The notes: generated by a model from the sequence alone, not told the origin. Shown: positions 17,879 through 30,070, numbered from the stretch's first letter. The stretch: 64,000 nt of DNA from Thermoactinomyces daqus (GCF_000763315.1 NZ_JPST01000014.1:62001-126000); one strand, 5' to 3'. Numbers and translations are program-made.

Positions 17879-19740
17879 GGAAACAACCTCCCCGCTGTCA
17901 AACCGACAATCAAGATCACAAATCCGATCAAGCTAATTAAAACGTAGGTCTGCGCTTGCCCGTTTTGCAGGCGGGATCCGATTCTTCCCACCAGCTGGGC
18001 AATCCAGGCGCTCAGGTAAACGAGCCCACCAATGAGAAAGCGGTCAAAACCGGTCAGTATCCAGCCCAGTCCCTTCAGCGGCCAGACAAGCACGGCCCGG
18101 TAAAGCTCATCGAGGTAATACTTCCGATAAACGACCTGATATGCCCAAGGGACAGACTTTGCCACCCGTTCGGGGCTGATCCGCTCTGAGGCGTACATGG
18201 CATAAGCGAGAAAAATGCCGGCGGCCGCCACAACAATCGCCACTGCCGAGATCCACACCGGCGCATGCTCAAGCGAAATGGTGGCAGTACCGGTACGGGT
18301 CAGCCAATGTGCCAGCCGGTCTCCGGGAGTGTTGAAAAACCCGCTGATGATCGACATAAAGGCCAAAATCAGAATCGGGACCATCATGACCCGCGGCACC
18401 GGCTCCCTGTTTTTCTCTCCCCGCGCCTGTCCCGCAAATACCATAAAGAAGAGGCGGAACATATAAAAAGCGGTGAAGAAGGCGGCAAGCACCCCGACGA
18501 TGAACAAACCGGTTCGCCCGTCGGCATACGCCGATTCCAAAATCTCATCCTTCGAGAAGAAACCGGAAAAAGGCGGAATTCCCGAGATCGCCAAACATCC
18601 GATCAAAAAGGAATACCCCAGCCATCGATGTGTTTTCCACAATCCGCCCATTTTTCTCAGATCCTGTTCGTGGTGCAGGCTGACGATCACTGCACCTGCG
18701 CAGAGGAAGAGAAGGGCTTTAAAAAAGGCATGTGTCATCAGATGAAACATCCCTGCCACATAACCCGTTGATCCCAATGCCAGCATCATATAGCCGAGCT
18801 GGCTCACTGTCGAGTAAGCGAGCACCCGCTTGATATCATTTTGCGCCACACCGATCGTCGCAGCGAAAATCGCCGTAAATCCGCCGACATAGGCAACGAC
18901 GTTCATCGCCTGATGCGAAGCGGTGAAGAGGAAAAAGAGATCTGCCACCAGATAGACACCGGCGGCCACCATCGTCGCAGCATGGATCAGCGCACTGACC
19001 GGAGTCGGGCCTTCCATCGCATCCGGCAACCATGTGTGAAGCGGAAATTGCCCCGATTTTCCGACAGCGCCGACAAAAATCAAAATGGCGGTCAGGGTGA
19101 TGATCCCCGGGGTCAGTTTACCGTTCAGAACCGCCGCTTTTACATCCATCACCTCAAAACTGCCCACATGCCAGTAGAGCAAAGCGATGGCGATGAACAA
19201 ACCGACATCCCCGATCCGGGTGACCACAAACGCTTTGCGGGCTGCCTCCTTTGCTTCCGGCTTGAAATACCAGAAGCCCACCAATAAAAACGAGCAAACG
19301 CCCACTAATTCCCAGAAAAAATAGATTTGCAGCAAATTGGCCGACATCACCAGACCCAGCATGGAGAAGGTGAACAGGGTTAGATAAGCATAAAACACGG
19401 TAAAGCGCTCATCTTTCCGCATATACCCGTACGAATAGAGATGAACGAGAAAACTCACACCGGACACGATCACCAGCATCAGGACATTGACCGGTTCCAA
19501 ACGCATGCTGAGAAAAACGGCCTTTTCCCCGAGATGAAACCACGGTATGCTCCATGTGATCGTCTGCCCTTTGCCCAAACTCCCCCACAGGACCGGCAGT
19601 GTGACGGCAAATGAGGCGAAAGTGGCGATAATGCCGATTCCCGCCGCCGCCTTTTCCCCCCAGAACCTCCTGCCAAAAATCAACAAAAGGAAAGCGAGGA
19701 AAGGAAAGAGGGGAATGAGGAGTGCAACTTGTGCGCTCAT
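17875..19740 (-). CDS. nuoL: NADH-quinone oxidoreductase subunit L
   Basis: Largest membrane subunit of complex I, 621 residues, distal antiporter-like pump with the long C-terminal lateral helix. Recognisable segments are FFWELVGVCSFLLVGFW, GKSGQFPLHTWLPDAMEGPTP and RVLAYSTVSQLGYMMLALG. The C-terminal 150 residues contain the lateral helix and a final membrane anchor. It overlaps nuoM by four bases and lies 33 bases after nuoK. Confidence 0.96.
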   Translation of the reverse strand: MSAQVALLIPLFPFLAFLLLIFGRRFWGEKAAAGIGIIATFASFAVTLPVLWGSLGKGQTITWSIPWFHLGEKAVFLSMRLEPVNVLMLVIVSGVSFLVHLYSYGYMRKDERFTVFYAYLTLFTFSMLGLVMSANLLQIYFFWELVGVCSFLLVGFWYFKPEAKEAARKAFVVTRIGDVGLFIAIALLYWHVGSFEVMDVKAAVLNGKLTPGIITLTAILIFVGAVGKSGQFPLHTWLPDAMEGPTPVSALIHAATMVAAGVYLVADLFFLFTASHQAMNVVAYVGGFTAIFAATIGVAQNDIKRVLAYSTVSQLGYMMLALGSTGYVAGMFHLMTHAFFKALLFLCAGAVIVSLHHEQDLRKMGGLWKTHRWLGYSFLIGCLAISGIPPFSGFFSKDEILESAYADGRTGLFIVGVLAAFFTAFYMFRLFFMVFAGQARGEKNREPVPRVMMVPILILAFMSIISGFFNTPGDRLAHWLTRTGTATISLEHAPVWISAVAIVVAAAGIFLAYAMYASERISPERVAKSVPWAYQVVYRKYYLDELYRAVLVWPLKGLGWILTGFDRFLIGGLVYLSAWIAQLVGRIGSRLQNGQAQTYVLISLIGFVILIVGLTAGRLFP

Positions 19741-19773
19741 ATGAAATCCTTCCTTCTCTTGAGATTTTTGCGC

Positions 19774-20079
19774 TTAACCTTTCATCGAATCATAACGGTC
19801 TGCTTCCGCCGATTGCACATTGCGGTACAGCGCGATCAAAATGGCGATCCCCACGGCAGCTTCCGCCGCGGCTATCGTTATGGTGAACAGGGTAAAAACC
19901 TGTCCGGTCAAACCGGGGAACAGACCGAATTTGGAAAAGGCGACAAAGTTGAGATTCGCTGCATTTAACATCAACTCAATGCAAAACAGAACGATAACCG
20001 CATTCCGCTTGGTTAACACCCCGTACAGGCCAATGCTGAACAAAATGGCCGATAATGCGAGATATGATGTCAGCTGCAT
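19774..20079 (-). CDS. nuoK: NADH-quinone oxidoreductase subunit K
   Basis: 101-residue, three-helix membrane subunit of complex I. The two buried glutamates expected for proton transfer appear in [17 protein letters not shown] and [14 protein letters not shown]. The gene overlaps nuoJ by ten bases and is read in the same operon. Confidence 0.95.
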   Translation of the reverse strand: MQLTSYLALSAILFSIGLYGVLTKRNAVIVLFCIELMLNAANLNFVAFSKFGLFPGLTGQVFTLFTITIAAAEAAVGIAILIALYRNVQSAEADRYDSMKG

Positions 20080-20582
20080 TCGTTTTCCTCCCTCTTAGCC
20101 AAGATCACGGCCCCTACCAGCGCCACAAGGAGCAGGATGGATGCCACTTCAAAAGGAATGGCGTATTCCTTGAACACCGCCGCTCCCAACTGGTGGATGC
20201 CAAAATCCTTCGGATTGCCCTGGCCACTGAGGAGCGGCGTGCGATAAATCGTCCACATCAACACTCCCAAAAAGCAGGCAACACCGATAAAGCCGATTAC
20301 CCCCTGCCAGCGGGCGACGGCGCTTTTTTCTTCATACCGGTGCTTGGTCAACATGATGCCAAACAGCATGAGGATCGAAATGGCTCCCGTGTAGATCAGC
20401 ACCTGGATCACCGCCAAAAACGGTGCATTGAGCAGGAGATAAATGCCGGCGATGCTGAAAAAGGTAAAGGCCAAAGCCAAGGCCATATGCATCACGCGCT
20501 GCATGTTGATCATAAAAACGGCTCCGCCAATCGCCATCACGGATAAAACAAAAAAGGCGATAAATTCGCCAGACAGGTTCAT
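20070..20582 (-). CDS. nuoJ: NADH-quinone oxidoreductase subunit J
   Basis: 170-residue membrane subunit of complex I with five predicted helices; the NuoJ signature [21 protein letters not shown] is at about residues 58-78. It overlaps the nuoI stop by four bases (ATGA) and runs into nuoK. Confidence 0.95.
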   Translation of the reverse strand: MNLSGEFIAFFVLSVMAIGGAVFMINMQRVMHMALALAFTFFSIAGIYLLLNAPFLAVIQVLIYTGAISILMLFGIMLTKHRYEEKSAVARWQGVIGFIGVACFLGVLMWTIYRTPLLSGQGNPKDFGIHQLGAAVFKEYAIPFEVASILLLVALVGAVILAKREENECS

Positions 20583-21034
20583 GTTGTTTTACCTCCCGGC
20601 TTCTTGATCAGATTGGTGCTGTTTTCGCTGCGGATATTTTGGTTGTTTTCATGGAGCCACCGGATGTCCTTGAATAATTCATCGCGGCTGTACACGGCAA
20701 GTTCATAGTTGTTGGTCATGACAATCGCTTCCGTCGGGCAAACTTCCGTACATAAATCGCACAGGATGCAGATTTCAAAATTGATGTCAAAGGTATCGAG
20801 GACTTTCCCTTTTTTCTCAGGGTCCGGATTTTTTTTGCCGGTCAGTTGAATGCAATCGGTCGGACAGATGCGGGCACATTGATTGCATACGATGCACTTT
20901 TCCGGGTCCAGGTACTGAATGCCCCGAAAGCGGTCCGGCATCTTGAGCGGCTCGTCCGGGTAACGGTAGGTAACTCTCGGTTTGGTCATATTCTTCAGGG
21001 TAATTCCCAACCCCTTCACCAATCCCAACACCAC
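20579..21034 (-). CDS. nuoI: NADH-quinone oxidoreductase subunit I (2x[4Fe-4S] ferredoxin-like)
   Basis: Peripheral-arm subunit carrying clusters N6a and N6b. Two classical CxxCxxCxxxCP motifs are seen: Cys47, 50, 53, 57 and Cys89, 92, 95, 99. Length 151 residues. GTG start behind AGGAGGG. Because nuoE, nuoF and nuoG are absent here, NuoI and NuoB are the only iron-sulfur subunits encoded in the operon. Confidence 0.96.
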   Translation of the reverse strand: MVLGLVKGLGITLKNMTKPRVTYRYPDEPLKMPDRFRGIQYLDPEKCIVCNQCARICPTDCIQLTGKKNPDPEKKGKVLDTFDINFEICILCDLCTEVCPTEAIVMTNNYELAVYSRDELFKDIRWLHENNQNIRSENSTNLIKKPGGKTT

Positions 21035-21055
21035 TGATCCCTCCTGTCGTATCGA

Positions 21056-22030
21056 TTAATAAAAGTGCCCGATTCCCGGTACTTCTTTCAGCACCGCTGT
21101 CAGGAAGATATTGAAAATCGCCAGCGGCAACAGCACTTTCCAAGCAAACTGCATCAGTTGGTCGACGCGAATGCGCGGCATGGTCGCCCTGAGCCAGAAG
21201 AGGAAAAAGACGACGAGCAAAAATTTGAGAATAAACCAGATGATCGGCGGGATTATGGTAAGTCCGAACGGGGCATTCCATCCGCCGAGATAAAGAACCG
21301 TGGTCAGGCTGGCCATCGCAAACACATACACGTATTCCGCCAGCATGAAAAAGGCGAAGCGGAATCCGGTGTACTCCACGTGATACCCGGCAACCAACTC
21401 CGATTCAGCCTCCGGCAAGTCAAACGGAGTCCGGTTGAGTTCGGATACGGCAGCAATCAAAAATACGAGAAATCCGATGATTTGCGGAAAAATAAACCAG
21501 ACGTGCTTCTGGCTGTGAACGATATCGTTCAGGTTGAGGGAACCGGTCGTCATGATGATCCCGACCACCGACATGACCAGCGGGATCTCATAACTGATCA
21601 TCTGCGCCGCCGAACGCATTCCGCCAAGGAGCGCATATTTGTTATTGGATGCCCATCCACCGACCATAATACCGATAATCGTGATGCTGGAAACAGCCAT
21701 GTAGTAAAGCAAACCGACGGCAAAATCAGTGAATTTCCATGTCTCGGTAAAAGGAATGACCGCAAGAACGGCAAAAGCCGGCACAAACGCTATGGCAGGT
21801 GCCAGTTTGAAGAGAGCGCGATCAGCCTTTTCCGGTATCACATCCTCTTTGATCAGCAGCTTAAACACATCCGCCACCGTTTGCAGCATTCCCCAGGGTC
21901 CCACACGGTTGGGCCCGATGCGGTTCTGCATCCAGCCGATCACCTTGCGTTCAAACAGGATCGCATATGTAACAAAGGCAAGGACGATCACCAAGAGCAG
22001 GACCGGGGCCAAAATCGCCAGCAGGCTCAT
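21056..22030 (-). CDS. nuoH: NADH-quinone oxidoreductase subunit H
   Basis: Membrane heel subunit that forms the quinone chamber with NuoB and NuoD; 324 residues, about eight helices. The signature ERKVIGWMQNRIGPNRVGP lies near the N-terminus, and the acidic loop LNRTPFDLPEAESELVAGYH near residue 210 is typical. The true start is the ATG at 22030, which overlaps the nuoD stop (TGATG); a longer in-frame extension into nuoD lacks merit. Confidence 0.95.
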   Translation of the reverse strand: MSLLAILAPVLLLVIVLAFVTYAILFERKVIGWMQNRIGPNRVGPWGMLQTVADVFKLLIKEDVIPEKADRALFKLAPAIAFVPAFAVLAVIPFTETWKFTDFAVGLLYYMAVSSITIIGIMVGGWASNNKYALLGGMRSAAQMISYEIPLVMSVVGIIMTTGSLNLNDIVHSQKHVWFIFPQIIGFLVFLIAAVSELNRTPFDLPEAESELVAGYHVEYTGFRFAFFMLAEYVYVFAMASLTTVLYLGGWNAPFGLTIIPPIIWFILKFLLVVFFLFWLRATMPRIRVDQLMQFAWKVLLPLAIFNIFLTAVLKEVPGIGHFY

Positions 22031-23130
22031 CAGCAGTCCACCTCCCCGAGCACAATGTCGATTCCGCCCAATATCGCCACCAGATTGGAGATATTTTCCC
22101 CTTTTAGAAGAACGGGAAGAATCTGCAAATTGTAGAAGGAAGGCCGCCTGAATTTCAACCGCCACGGTTTGTCTTTCCCTTTGCTCACAATGTGGCAGCC
22201 CAATTCTCCGCGCGGGGATTCGATTCCGACGTAAATCTCACCTTCGGGGACGCGCAGAACACGCGGTACTTTGCCCATGATGGAACCGCCTTCCGGAAAC
22301 TGGTTGACTGCCTGCTCGATAATTTTGAGCGACTCCACCACTTCATTCATCCGGCAGAGATATTTATCATACAGGTCTCCCGTTTTCCCTGTCGGCACAT
22401 CAAACTCAAACCGACTGTAAATGGAATAGGGCTGCTTTTTGCGCAGGTCCCAGTCGATCCCGGTCACGCGGAGGTTCGCTCCGGACAAGCCGTACTGGAT
22501 GGCCAGTTCCTTGCTGTATACGCCCACACCCTTGGTCCGCGAGATAAAAATTTCATTACCCGTAATCAGAGCGTGATAATCCCGCATCTGTTTTTTCATA
22601 TATTCCACAAAGGTTCCCACTTTTTCAATCCATCCCGGCGGTGCGTCCCATTTTACACCTCCGACGCGCATGTAATTATACGTGATCCTCGCGCCGCAGA
22701 GTTCATTGAACAGATTCAGGATCTCTTCCCGATCCCGGAAGGCATAAAGAAAAGGGCTCATCGCACCGACATCCAGCAAGTAGGTTCCCATCCACACCAA
22801 GTGGCTAGCGATCCGGTTCAATTCCATCACGATCACACGCAAATATTCGGCCCGTTCGGGGATTTCCAGCCCCATCAATTGCTCAGTGGCATGAACGATG
22901 GCATAGTTATTTGTCATCGCGGACAAGTAGTCCATCCGGTCGGTATAGGGAATGATTTGCGTATAATTCAGGTCTTCTGCCAGTTTTTCCGTCCCCCGGT
23001 GCAAGTAGCCGATCACCGGCTCCGCATCGACGATCATCTCCCCGTCGATTTTCACGATCAAGCGCAGGACACCATGTGTACTCGGATGTTGGGGACCGAC
23101 ATTCAACAGCATCTCTTCCGTCCGGAGCAA
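22030..23130 (-). CDS. nuoD: NADH-quinone oxidoreductase subunit D
   Basis: 49-kDa-type subunit at the quinone site, 366 residues. The N-terminal NVGPQHPSTHGVLRL includes the conserved quinone-site histidine, followed by EPVIGYLHRGTEKLAE. The C-terminus keeps the hydrogenase-derived tail GGIDIVLGEVDC. It is probably initiated at TTG, eight bases behind a perfect AGGAGG that overlaps the nuoC stop. Confidence 0.95.
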   Translation of the reverse strand: MLRTEEMLLNVGPQHPSTHGVLRLIVKIDGEMIVDAEPVIGYLHRGTEKLAEDLNYTQIIPYTDRMDYLSAMTNNYAIVHATEQLMGLEIPERAEYLRVIVMELNRIASHLVWMGTYLLDVGAMSPFLYAFRDREEILNLFNELCGARITYNYMRVGGVKWDAPPGWIEKVGTFVEYMKKQMRDYHALITGNEIFISRTKGVGVYSKELAIQYGLSGANLRVTGIDWDLRKKQPYSIYSRFEFDVPTGKTGDLYDKYLCRMNEVVESLKIIEQAVNQFPEGGSIMGKVPRVLRVPEGEIYVGIESPRGELGCHIVSKGKDKPWRLKFRRPSFYNLQILPVLLKGENISNLVAILGGIDIVLGEVDC

Positions 23131-23133
23131 GGA

Positions 23134-23901
23134 TTATACCTCCTTATCAAGCGGTTCGTAATCTTTTCTGAGCGGATGCCCCACCCAATCATCCGGCATC
23201 AGAATTCGCCGCAAATTCGGGTGATTTTCAAAGTGAATCCCAAGCAGATCATACGCTTCCCGCTCATTCCAGTCAGCCGCTTTCCACAAATGGGAAACGC
23301 TCGGCACTTTCGCTTCGTCCCGCCCGGTCTTGACCCTTACCGCGATTTGATGACCATGCGCAAAGGAATAAAATTGGTAAACCACTTCCATATGCGTCTC
23401 ATAATCCACTCCCGATAACAGACGCAGATAATCAAACTGGAAGCTCTCTTCCTCCTTCAGCAATTGCGCAAGAGACAGCCAGTGCTCTTTATCCACAACC
23501 AACGTCGGAATATGGCTGCCGGCGCGATTGATATACGCCTCCTTGACCGCCCCTTCTCCCAACCGGTCTTTCAGCAGCCGGAGAAAACGGTCCAATTGCG
23601 GCTGTAACGGTGACGGTTCCTCCGGTTTCTTCTCCGCTTTCTTTGCCGCTGGCCTCGGTCTCGCACCTGCTGCCGGCCGCGCTTTGCCTGCCCCGGCTGC
23701 TCTCGGTGCGCGCGGAACGGAACTCTTCGGCGGCAAACCCGGCTTAGCCGTCACCGGTGCATCGCTTTCTCCTGGTTCTGCCTTTACCGGGTTGTTTTCC
23801 TCTCCCTCTTTTTTCTCTGTTTTTGCATCGGCGGAAGGCTCAGGCTGCAATTCCTTTTCCTCTTTTAGCAACTCCTTTTCGTTTTGCTCTTCATGGCTCA
23901 T
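23134..23901 (-). CDS. nuoC: NADH-quinone oxidoreductase subunit C with charged N-terminal extension
   Basis: Peripheral subunit joining NuoB and NuoD, 255 residues. Residues 1 to about 95 are a low-complexity, Glu/Lys/Pro/Ala-rich extension without a fold. The NuoC core follows, with the signature [20 protein letters not shown] near residue 215 and [11 protein letters not shown] at the end. Extensions of this kind occur in NuoC of several Bacillales; their role is unknown. It overlaps nuoB by four bases. Confidence 0.94.
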   Translation of the reverse strand: MSHEEQNEKELLKEEKELQPEPSADAKTEKKEGEENNPVKAEPGESDAPVTAKPGLPPKSSVPRAPRAAGAGKARPAAGARPRPAAKKAEKKPEEPSPLQPQLDRFLRLLKDRLGEGAVKEAYINRAGSHIPTLVVDKEHWLSLAQLLKEEESFQFDYLRLLSGVDYETHMEVVYQFYSFAHGHQIAVRVKTGRDEAKVPSVSHLWKAADWNEREAYDLLGIHFENHPNLRRILMPDDWVGHPLRKDYEPLDKEV

Positions 23902-24416
23902 CCGTTGGTCACCTTCTTCCCGTGCTTGGCCTCATAGCGGATTTTTTCCTGCAATTTGTGAATGCCGTAGATCAGTGCTGCCGGGTTGGGCGGACAACCG
24001 GGAATATAAACATCGACCGGGACAATTTGATCTACTCCTTTGACTACTGAATAGGACTTCACATAAGGCCCGCCCGCCGTCGCACAGGAACCCATGGCAA
24101 TCACCCATTTCGGTTCCGGCATCTGATCATACAGCCGTCGCAGCAGCGGCCCCATCTTTTTCGTAACAGTCCCGGCGACGATCATCACATCCGATTGACG
24201 GGGAGAGGCACGAAAAATCACACCAAACCGATCCAAATCATAATGCGATCCGCCGGTTCCCATCATTTCAATCGCACAACACGCCAGGCCGAACGTCAGC
24301 GGCCACAGCGAACTGCTGCGCGCCCATGCCTTGATCTGCTCCAGGTTGGTGGTAAATACATTCCGCTTCAGCTCTTGTTCTTCAAACGGGGTGAAGTTTT
24401 CAAAGTTCACTTCCAT
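23898..24416 (-). CDS. nuoB: NADH-quinone oxidoreductase subunit B (cluster N2)
   Basis: 172-residue subunit holding the terminal [4Fe-4S] cluster N2. The ligands are the adjacent Cys46-Cys47 in [10 protein letters not shown], Cys111 in MGSCATAGG and Cys141 in PGCPPNP. It overlaps nuoA by ten bases. Confidence 0.96.
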   Translation of the reverse strand: MEVNFENFTPFEEQELKRNVFTTNLEQIKAWARSSSLWPLTFGLACCAIEMMGTGGSHYDLDRFGVIFRASPRQSDVMIVAGTVTKKMGPLLRRLYDQMPEPKWVIAMGSCATAGGPYVKSYSVVKGVDQIVPVDVYIPGCPPNPAALIYGIHKLQEKIRYEAKHGKKVTNG

Positions 24417-24781
24417 TCCAACACCTTCTTTTTCCAGGCGTAGAGTAATCCGATGACCAAAAAGAAGACAAAGATGACCATTTCCAGGAGCATCATCAGC
24501 CCCATGTCCGACCTCAATGCGTTGTAGCTGACGGCCCAGGGATATAGGAATACCGCCTCCACGTCAAAAATGACAAAAAGAAGGGCAAACAAATAATAGC
24601 GGACATTGAACTGAACCCAACTGTCCCCGGTCGGATCAACCCCGCTCTCATAGGTGACGGATTTATCCGCTGAAGGATCGTGCGGCCGCAGCAATCTTCC
24701 CACGGATAACGCCACCACCGGCAAGGCGATGCCGACCACAAAAAAAACGGCAATCATGATGATGCTTGTGTCATTGTGCAA
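24407..24781 (-). CDS. nuoA: NADH-quinone oxidoreductase subunit A
   Basis: First gene of the operon; a three-helix membrane subunit with the signature [32 protein letters not shown] split over the centre of the protein. The TTG at 24781 has GGAGGAGGG nine bases upstream and gives 124 residues; the frame is open to a TTG at 24826, and an internal ATG eight codons downstream is possible. Order nuoA-B-C-D-H-I-J-K-L-M-N, without E, F, G. Confidence 0.92.
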   Translation of the reverse strand: MHNDTSIIMIAVFFVVGIALPVVALSVGRLLRPHDPSADKSVTYESGVDPTGDSWVQFNVRYYLFALLFVIFDVEAVFLYPWAVSYNALRSDMGLMMLLEMVIFVFFLVIGLLYAWKKKVLEWK

Positions 24782-25022
24782 ACCGATCCACCCTCCTCCG
24801 GGTAAAACTTCGGCAAAAAAAACCAAGGAGCGCCTTGGTCAACATCAATCATATGGAGCCCTCATTTCCAGCCACTTTAGCGAATTAATGGGGAAAATTC
24901 TGCAATTTTAATCTCTACTTATAACTGAACTGGAACATTAAGCGAAATCGCCTCATCCCGACAAAAACTCCTAAAAATAGACAGATCCGAAAAAAAGCGA
25001 TGAGGGTTGCTCCTATTGTTTG

Positions 25023-25051
25023 ATTATACAACACTTTCCCAATTGTGAGAA
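25023..25051 (-). promoter_or_regulatory. candidate sigma-A promoter of the nuo operon
   Basis: The -10 is TATAAT (25023-25028, minus strand) and the -35 is TTCTCA (25046-25051), with a 17-base spacer. The -35 is poor, but this is the only perfect -10 in the gap upstream of nuoA. It would give a leader of about 230 bases, within which CCTCATC and GATGAGG can pair. Confidence 0.5.
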
Positions 25052-25176
25052 GGTTGACGGTTTGGACAAAAAATTGATCCTGAAAATTCATTGACTCAAA
25101 ATGCGGGCAAAGTGTTGTTTGTTCTCCGTCCCCGTTCCGTTTTCGATTGTCGAAGGTTCCTGTTCATGATAACCAT

Positions 25177-25201
25177 AAAAAAGCCGGCCGCATGGACCGA
25201 C
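25177..25201 (-). terminator. intrinsic terminator inside the atp-nuo gap
   Basis: Minus-strand stem GTCGGTC/GGCCGGC (25195-25201 with 25183-25189, two G:U pairs), five-base loop, then six T (A run 25177-25182). It ends neither atpC, which has its own terminator at 25529-25573, nor nuo, and so marks the end of a separate transcript. Confidence 0.6.
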
Positions 25202-25520
25202 TCTGAGAAAAGGCAACCGCAACGCCTGTACTGCTTTTTCGCACCGTTTTCCTTGATCCGAATCCCCGTTATCGGCCACCCCCCATGCATGGGGTAATCC
25301 CTTCCCAGGAAGGGAAATTTGCCATGAGATCCTGTTGGCTCCACGGTTCATTCCAAGTTTGAGCTGCTGCGCCAAAAGCCGGACTGCTGGTTTGTTTGCG
25401 ATGGGCATCCCGGCCGATTGCACACTCGGATTTTACTTGAACAACCCAGCAAGCGCTCCACATGCCCCCCTCACTGACAATGCTCAAGCGAGCCTCACGA
25501 TGGCTGAATTTTTTCGTCCG
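25202..25520 (-). other. unexplained transcribed-looking segment between atpC and nuoA (possible small RNA)
   Basis: The interval lies between the atpC terminator and a second minus-strand terminator. It contains a perfect palindrome CCCCATGCATGGGG (25282-25295) next to the hairpin CCCTTCC/GGAAGGG (about 25300-25316), and TGCTGG/CCAGCA pairs further upstream. Open frames of 72 and 111 codons exist but overlap one another, and the longer one runs through the terminator. I could not match it to 6S, SRP, tmRNA or RNase P RNA motifs. A non-coding RNA or a decayed gene are the two readings. Confidence 0.35.
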
Positions 25521-25528
25521 AAAGATAT

Positions 25529-25573
25529 AAAAAAAACTCGCTTCCTCTCCCGGAGCCGGGATGCGGATGCGAG
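25529..25573 (-). terminator. terminator of the atp operon (after atpC)
   Basis: Minus-strand bulged stem CTCGC-ATCC/GG-A-GCGAG (25565-25573 with 25537-25545) capped by CCC/GGG (25558-25560 with 25549-25551), then eight T (A run 25529-25536). It begins 22 bases after the atpC stop. Confidence 0.88.
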
Positions 25574-25595
25574 ATAACGGGCTAATCTGTATCGT

Positions 25596-25874
25596 TTATT
25601 CTTCATTCTGGCCTGGCAGTTCCGCCTTTTCCGCCAAAATTGTAACGCGATCCGAGCGAACTTCAATAAAACCGCCACTCACGTGAAATGTTTCAAAAAC
25701 GCCGTCCTTTTTGACACGAACCGTTTTTCCTTTAATCGGGCTGACCAAGGGAATGTGTCTGGGCAAAATCCCGATTTCCCCCTCAGCAGCTTTCGTTATC
25801 ACCATTTCCACTTCTTCGGAATACACCTTTTTCTCAGGTGTCACGATATCCAAAACCATTGTGCTCATGGCCAC
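25596..25874 (-). CDS. atpC: ATP synthase epsilon subunit, short form lacking the C-terminal helical domain
   Basis: Only 92 residues, against about 130-138 in most bacteria. The N-terminal beta-sandwich is complete, from LDIVTPEKKVYSEE through GEIGILPRHIPLVSPI to GGFIEVRSDRVTILAEKAEL. The sequence then stops after PGQNEE, exactly where the two C-terminal regulatory helices normally begin. No helical continuation is visible in another frame, and a terminator follows. This half is enough to couple rotor and c-ring but cannot form the ATP-controlled inhibitory arm. Start GTG 25874 (GGAG seven bases upstream) or ATG 25868. Confidence 0.88.
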   Translation of the reverse strand: MAMSTMVLDIVTPEKKVYSEEVEMVITKAAEGEIGILPRHIPLVSPIKGKTVRVKKDGVFETFHVSGGFIEVRSDRVTILAEKAELPGQNEE

Positions 25875-25945
25875 CCTGCTGCTCCGCTCCCATCCGCTTG
25901 CCAGTCCATGTCGGCTATCCGGGACAGGATTCGGCTTCCCAGCAG
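25865..25945 (-). other. possible leader ORF upstream of atpC (26 codons, CTG start)
   Basis: A perfect ribosome site AAGGAGGTG (25951-25959) stands seven bases from a CTG codon at 25945. The frame from there runs 26 codons and ends with a TGA overlapping the ATG of atpC at 25868 (ATGA). CTG is a rare start, and the alternative is an orphan ribosome site left by rearrangement. The same site is also in frame with atpC through an ATT codon, which seems less likely. Confidence 0.3.
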
Positions 25946-26003
25946 AAATTCACCTCCTTGCTTCCGGGCGATCACGGGAACCAATCGATTCAACCACAGG
26001 AAA

Positions 26004-26051
26004 ACTGCCTGGCACTTTGACGCCAATTCCGTCTTATGGCCGCCAGGCAGT
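26004..26051 (-). terminator. terminator-like stem between atpD and atpC
   Basis: Ten perfect pairs ACTGCCTGGC/GCCAGGCAGT (26042-26051 with 26004-26013) with a 28-base loop, followed on the minus strand by TTTTCC. It lies 16 bases after the atpD stop and could reduce read-through into atpC or stabilise the upstream message. Confidence 0.55.
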
Positions 26052-26066
26052 CCTGCGATTCCTCCA

Positions 26067-27485
<1,419 letters not shown>

Positions 27486-27558
27486 TTAAGCTGCAATTGC
27501 ATCTATTAAAACGGATTAGCCGTAATCCATCAAAAGGAAAATAAGTCCGTTCTGTTTA

Positions 27559-28440
27559 TCATCCCTGTGCCGAAGCGCCGCCGACAATTTCTGCAATCTC
27601 TTGGGTAATGGCCGCTTGACGGGCACGGTTGAACTCAAGCGTCAGTTTTTCAATCAATTCGGTTGCGTTATCCGTTGCATTGCTCATCGCATTCATCTTG
27701 GCGGCAAATTCGCTCGCTTTGCCCTCCAACAGCGCGCTGTAGATCAGAGCTTCTGCATAACGCGGCAACAGGACATCCAATACCGCTTCCGGCGAAGGTT
27801 CATATTCGTAAACGGCCGTCGCTCCGGCAGCGGTTCCTTCCGAATCCCTCAGTTCTTCACCAGTCAGCGGCAACAGGCGTTTTTCCACTGGACGCTGAAT
27901 GATCGGATTGATAAATTCGTTGTAAAGGATAAACAGCTCATCAAATTTTTCGTCCGCGTAAAACTGCACCGCTTGTTTGGCGATCTCGTGAACATCGGCA
28001 AACTTCGGTGAATCAGATAACCCGGTCACTTCACCGATTACCGGGAGCCCGCGTCGCTTGAGAAAGTCTCTGCCTTTGCGGCCGATGACAAAAATGACGT
28101 ATTCATCCTGGCTCTGGTGGCGCTCATGTAAAGTCGCCTGCAACTTTCTGAGCAAATTGCTGTTATAACCGCCGCAAAGACCGCGGTCAGAGGTGATGAC
28201 CAGATAACCGGTCTTTCTCACCGGGCGGGAAACGAGCATGGGATGGTTATATCCTTTTGTTCCCCTGGCGACATTGACGATCACATCATGCATCTTCTCC
28301 GCATAAGGCCGTGACGATTCCGCCTGTTCCTGAGCCTTGCGCAATTTGGATGCCGCCACCATTTTCATCGCCTTGGTAATCTGTCTGGTTTTCTCGAACG
28401 AGCGAATCCGCCGTTTAATGTCACGCATCGATTGCCCCAT
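27559..28440 (-). CDS. atpG: ATP synthase F1 subunit gamma
   Basis: Central stalk subunit, 293 residues. The N-terminal coiled-coil helix begins [20 protein letters not shown], with [13 protein letters not shown] in the middle and the C-terminal helix signature [21 protein letters not shown] at the end. The ATG lies shortly after AAAGGCGGTGA. Confidence 0.97.
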   Translation of the reverse strand: MGQSMRDIKRRIRSFEKTRQITKAMKMVAASKLRKAQEQAESSRPYAEKMHDVIVNVARGTKGYNHPMLVSRPVRKTGYLVITSDRGLCGGYNSNLLRKLQATLHERHQSQDEYVIFVIGRKGRDFLKRRGLPVIGEVTGLSDSPKFADVHEIAKQAVQFYADEKFDELFILYNEFINPIIQRPVEKRLLPLTGEELRDSEGTAAGATAVYEYEPSPEAVLDVLLPRYAEALIYSALLEGKASEFAAKMNAMSNATDNATELIEKLTLEFNRARQAAITQEIAEIVGGASAQG

Positions 28441-28521
28441 CAGTTCACCGCCTTTCCGTTACCCGGCAATGGCCCGGGCCGGTTCATTCCAACCCGGACG
28501 CACCTGCCGTCTCAATGATCG

Positions 28522-30045
<1,524 letters not shown>

Positions 30046-30070
30046 TCACCCCAATCTTCCCATCTCTGAT

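Noticed and set aside
21065..22135. 356-codon open frame on the plus strand
   Set aside because: Antisense to nuoH; composition (His, Gln, Arg rich) is that of a shadow frame.
25088..25423. 111-codon minus-strand frame in the atp-nuo gap
   Set aside because: It reads through an intrinsic terminator, lacks a ribosome site and matches no family I know; the segment is reported as unexplained instead.
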